Positions 5,704 to 7,944 of a stretch of 7,944 bases of DNA are shown here, in pieces. The translations under genes and the position numbers were made by a program. This stretch comes from Muribaculaceae bacterium (lineage in GTDB: Bacteria; Bacteroidota; Bacteroidia; Bacteroidales; Muribaculaceae): contig JAIDKP010000192.1 in assembly GCA_029051445.1 (NCBI GenBank), positions 1 through 7,944 on the forward strand. Direction: 5' to 3'. The first letter of the stretch is position 1, and every line of letters begins with the position of its first letter. The notes under the pieces were generated by a model. That model did not search any database. It worked only from the letters and a program-made list of their open reading frames with translations, and was not told the origin of the DNA.

Positions 5704-7089
5704 TCAGATCGTAGAGAATGAGTAATTAAATCCAAATGTGAAGAGTTCTCTCATCTGCCAGCTTTTCCATGCCGTGTCGGACTTTCGCGATGAGTCGTAG
5801 CGCAGATTCACAACAACCTGCGTGGAGAGGAACCGGTTGATAGAGAAGTTGATCGTGTTGTCCCACTGCCCCTGGACATATGAATAGTCAGTAAAGAGAT
5901 AGAAGTTTGACACGTAGGATATGTTGTATGCGATATTCCACGTGAGTGATGCATTGAGATTGGAACCGTACTGGCTTACAGTGCGTCTTCCCTCCTCTAT
6001 GCCCAGTGTCGTCTCGTTGACCCTGTGGGACAGACACGACTTGAGGTTGTATGATAGAGGCGCCATTGAGAGGCCGAAGTTAACAGTCTTCTTGGGATTG
6101 ACAAAGTTGTATGTCATACCGATACCGAGGTTAAGCTCACCCGGCGCGAGGAACGCCGCCTTCACCGTGTGCGAGTTTGGAGCAAAGTTCTGAAGGAACT
6201 GCGTCCTTGCCATCATGGTGAGAGTATAGTACCAGCTCTTGAATGCCTTTAGACCAAACTTTGAATCCACCTGAAAAAGATCCTCGGAGATACTGTAGTT
6301 GCGCAGCGTGTCGTTTGGCGCGGAGTTTAACGAGAGTCTATACTGTATGACGTTTTCAAAAAGCAGATTCGGGTGGTAGGCGGTGTTAAGGTTTACCTTA
6401 TATATTCCGTTCAGGCGCAGGTTTACGTTGGAGTTACCACCCTGATACCAGTTGGCAGAGTTGTAGGCCTGCGCAAACTGAGCCGACGCATTAAATGATT
6501 CTATCCAATGCTTGCGACGTGTATCAACCGAAAGCTGGGTGTCGCCCGGAGCCGGAGAAATCGACACTTCCTCCACAACTATTTTTGCATGCTCCGGATC
6601 GGCATAAGCCACATACTGCTTCGGGGGGTCCGGCAGATTAGCAAGATTATACCGCACAAGTTCGGGGTATCTGACATAGAATCTCTGACGCGTCTCCTGG
6701 AGATAACGGCGGGCGCTTACTCCGGCCCACTGAAGCGCAGGGTTATCACTGAACTTGCGGGAAAAGGGGGGGAGTGAATCAAGTTTCTCAAAATGAGTGA
6801 ACACAATCGGAGTCGCGATAAACCACTTGGGAAGCATCAGGTCGCTGACATCAATTGTCGTATCTATCACAAGGGTGTCAGGCACCAGCAGAACCACTGT
6901 ATCCGGTTCAACTTTAGTAAGCCTGTCATCAGCTTCGTCACCAAAAAAATCATCGAGGACAACCGCTGCAGGTGGATCGGTTTCATCATCGTCATCGTCG
7001 TCCCCAAGAAACACCTGCGCTCCGGCATTGAATGCCGAAGAGAGGAACAACGAGAGCATTAATATAAGCCGGCTCGGATTAAATCGCAT
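5704..7089 (-). CDS. DUF3078-type outer-membrane beta-barrel protein
   Basis: This 461-residue exported protein is predicted to form an outer-membrane barrel. Residues 1-24 are a signal peptide (MRFNPSRLILMLSLFLSSAF, then NAGA). An acidic tract with six Asp in a row follows at 30-35, then an extended low-complexity region to about 85. A soluble segment (about 86-190) precedes the DUF3078 hallmark, W195 through the NWYQGGNSN motif at 213-221. From there to the end, amphipathic strands with alternating aromatic and polar residues dominate, such as GLSMAPLSYNLK (339-350) and FTFGFNYSF (450-458). The end is -FSTI, not the usual terminal Phe. The ATG at 7089 was chosen over one 84 bases upstream (7173), because it opens the signal peptide and the upstream one falls at the likely transcription start. 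It is the first gene of the minus-strand trio. Confidence 0.86.
   Translation of the reverse strand: MRFNPSRLILMLSLFLSSAFNAGAQVFLGDDDDDDETDPPAAVVLDDFFGDEADDRLTKVEPDTVVLLVPDTLVIDTTIDVSDLMLPKWFIATPIVFTHFEKLDSLPPFSRKFSDNPALQWAGVSARRYLQETRQRFYVRYPELVRYNLANLPDPPKQYVAYADPEHAKIVVEEVSISPAPGDTQLSVDTRRKHWIESFNASAQFAQAYNSANWYQGGNSNVNLRLNGIYKVNLNTAYHPNLLFENVIQYRLSLNSAPNDTLRNYSISEDLFQVDSKFGLKAFKSWYYTLTMMARTQFLQNFAPNSHTVKAAFLAPGELNLGIGMTYNFVNPKKTVNFGLSMAPLSYNLKSCLSHRVNETTLGIEEGRRTVSQYGSNLNASLTWNIAYNISYVSNFYLFTDYSYVQGQWDNTINFSINRFLSTQVVVNLRYDSSRKSDTAWKSWQMRELFTFGFNYSFSTI
6967..7002. repeat. Asp-codon run in the DUF3078 gene
   Basis: Near-repeats of TCATCG / TCGTCG on the plus strand encode the acidic run of six Asp, then E-T-D, just after the signal peptide. 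Such a triplet-like tract could change length in frame. An acidic segment directly after export suggests Ca2+ or envelope-charge interactions, but that is speculation. Confidence 0.6.
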
Positions 7090-7176
7090 AAAGTAGAGAC
7101 TTAAAAACAGGTAATTGATCTTTCCACAAACAGCCCAATGGCGCATATCCGATCGAGCCTTGTAGGGGAACATTCA

Positions 7177-7184
7177 CAAAGGTA
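7177..7184 (-). promoter_or_regulatory. Promoter -7 box for the envelope trio
   Basis: On the minus strand TACCTTTG (7184 to 7177) is an exact TAnnTTTG match. It predicts a start near 7170 and a leader of about 80 nt before the ATG at 7089. No good TTTG -33 element is seen at 17-23 bp; the nearest TTG (on the minus strand, 7216-7214) is about 29 bp away. This is the only exact match between the trio and the glycosyltransferase gene. Confidence 0.5.
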
Positions 7185-7316
7185 ACAAAAAATCGTTAAA
7201 AGTGTGATTTTGTCAACAATAAAATATCACGCCCGCCAATTTCCCACAATCTTATAGCACGTTTTCTTTAACACATTCATAATTAGAAATCAATATTGTC
7301 AATACTTCTGAGTTTA

Positions 7317-7944
7317 CTATTTTATCCATGGCCATGACGATATATACATCTCCAGTTCCATTCGATTCATAGCACAAATTTTACAAAATTCTCTTTTTGT
7401 CGAAAGAGCAAGTTCCAAATCAGAGAAGCAACTATTCACTCCTCTAGAATGCCATAAATGAAATAGTCCTCCACAAGAGCGATGAACTTCATACCCCAAA
7501 ATTTCAATTCTCTTAAAACGTTCTTGATCCTCAGGCCCCCATCCACAAAAATATTCATTCTCCCATCCAACACGTCTATAGTTTTCAACTGAAACAATAA
7601 ATGCTCCACCAACAGAATGATATCCATTCATCAGCAATCTATTTTGTGGGTATTTTGAAAGCAGAGCTAAATTTACGGTGGAGCTAAATTTACTTGAAAA
7701 GAATTCATTAATATGCCATGCACAACCATCGTATGGAGAAGACATAATCTGAATAGGATGACATTTCAAGTAGTTCAATGACTCCAAAATCTGGCCAATT
7801 GGCACAATCACATCTGCGTCCCAAACCGCAGCAAAAGATGTCGTAACAATCCTCAACATGTCATTTATATACTTTGTTCTATGAAATATTGGATTATTAT
7901 CTTTTACAAAAAGATAATAGATACGTTCATGCATAAATATCTCA
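7317..7944 (-). CDS. Glycosyltransferase, GT-A fold (Glyco_transf_7C-like), 5' end outside the window
   Basis: This is the C-terminal part of a sugar-nucleotide-dependent glycosyltransferase, probably for a surface polysaccharide. Residue numbers count from the Met at 7934, though the frame stays open to the window edge and residues before it look coding. VWDADVIVP (37-45) carries the metal-binding DxD motif. SVGGAFIVSVENYRRVG (107-123) leads to NEYFCGWGPEDQERFKR (126-142), the galactosyltransferase-type GWGxED block. Two histidines follow (FHLWH, 158-162). The order DxD, GG, GWGxED, HxxH matches the galactosyltransferase C-terminal family and bacterial capsule enzymes. The family normally has more sequence before YYLFVKDNNPIFHRTKYIN, so the N-terminus is truncated by the window. 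GC is much lower than in the neighbours: 7861-7920 has 11 G/C in 60, against 33 in 60 at 6001-6060. This suggests horizontally acquired or locus-specific DNA. The donor sugar cannot be told. Confidence 0.85.
   Translation of the reverse strand, partial: EIFMHERIYYLFVKDNNPIFHRTKYINDMLRIVTTSFAAVWDADVIVPIGQILESLNYLKCHPIQIMSSPYDGCAWHINEFFSSKFSSTVNLALLSKYPQNRLLMNGYHSVGGAFIVSVENYRRVGWENEYFCGWGPEDQERFKRIEILGYEVHRSCGGLFHLWHSRGVNSCFSDLELALSTKREFCKICAMNRMELEMYISSWPWIK
7664..7693. repeat. 17-bp-period direct repeat inside the glycosyltransferase gene
   Basis: GAGCTAAATTTAC occurs at 7664-7676 and again at 7681-7693, a period of 17 bp. As 17 is not a multiple of three, the copies are read in different frames (SKFSS and VNLAL, residues 81-91). 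Removing one period would bring a stop codon into frame within about 10 codons, while conserved motifs on both sides are in frame as the sequence stands. Confidence 0.65.

Noticed and set aside
6793..7096. Two overlapping plus-strand open frames of about 90-99 codons
   Set aside because: They lie antisense to the signal peptide and acidic tract of the DUF3078 gene. The Ser-rich stretch in one is the mirror of the Asp codons, and neither resembles a protein family.
7090..7173. Upstream extension of the DUF3078 gene to an ATG at 7173
   Set aside because: It would put 28 residues before a well-formed signal peptide and would start at the predicted transcription start next to the -7 box at 7177-7184.
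7204..7230. GTGAT ... ATCAC inverted repeat near the AT-rich boundary
   Set aside because: The arms are short, the inner pairs are mismatched and the region is AT-rich, so chance is a sufficient explanation.
7291..7298. Palindrome CAATATTG just past the glycosyltransferase stop
   Set aside because: Eight bases of AT-rich palindrome are expected by chance here, and there is no T-run to make it a terminator.
1..7944. tRNA or rRNA genes, CRISPR array, insertion sequence, toxin-antitoxin or phage genes
   Set aside because: Reading both strands I saw no cloverleaf, no regularly spaced repeats, no transposase or integrase motifs and no terminal inverted repeats.

Overview
The window looks like a Bacteroidales chromosome, and Muribaculaceae (S24-7) is my best guess. 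Three things support this. Promoter -7 boxes match the Bacteroidota TAnnTTTG pattern. Genes lack Shine-Dalgarno leaders and often have A-rich leaders. The gene order DUF4271 / hemD-like / rnpA / yidD is one I recall from Bacteroidales genomes. The family assignment is inference, not a database result.

Layout. (1) 31-486, minus: a small DUF805 membrane protein gene ending in a clear intrinsic terminator. (2) 656-4621, plus: a tightly packed run of five genes. They are a two-repeat Na/Pi-cotransporter-family protein with a PhoU-like tail, a DUF4271 integral membrane protein, a HemD-like uroporphyrinogen-III synthase, the RNase P protein subunit RnpA, and the membrane insertion factor YidD. Gaps are 10 bp, 76 bp, a 3-bp overlap and 2 bp. 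A good promoter lies at 607-636 and a weaker possible internal one at 3105-3112. (3) 4634-7089, minus and convergent with yidD: three genes for exported proteins. They are a DUF3078-type outer-membrane beta-barrel followed by two small signal-peptide proteins of unknown function (18-bp gap, then a 4-bp ATGA overlap). (4) 7317-7944, minus: the 3' part of a GT-A-fold glycosyltransferase gene that is visibly more AT-rich than the rest and runs off the window. It probably marks the edge of a surface-polysaccharide region.

How the genes work together. The plus-strand run joins inner-membrane functions (transport, DUF4271, YidD) with a core RNA-processing protein. RnpA and YidD are a classical pair. 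The HemD-like gene is a long-standing oddity of this neighbourhood, because many Bacteroidales are heme auxotrophs. The minus-strand trio is built like one envelope module: one predicted beta-barrel plus two secreted partners, with the last two genes translationally coupled. It is the best candidate here for an undescribed system, but the sequence alone does not show what it does. No mobile element, CRISPR array, tRNA or rRNA was seen. Most of the window is ordinary core genome.
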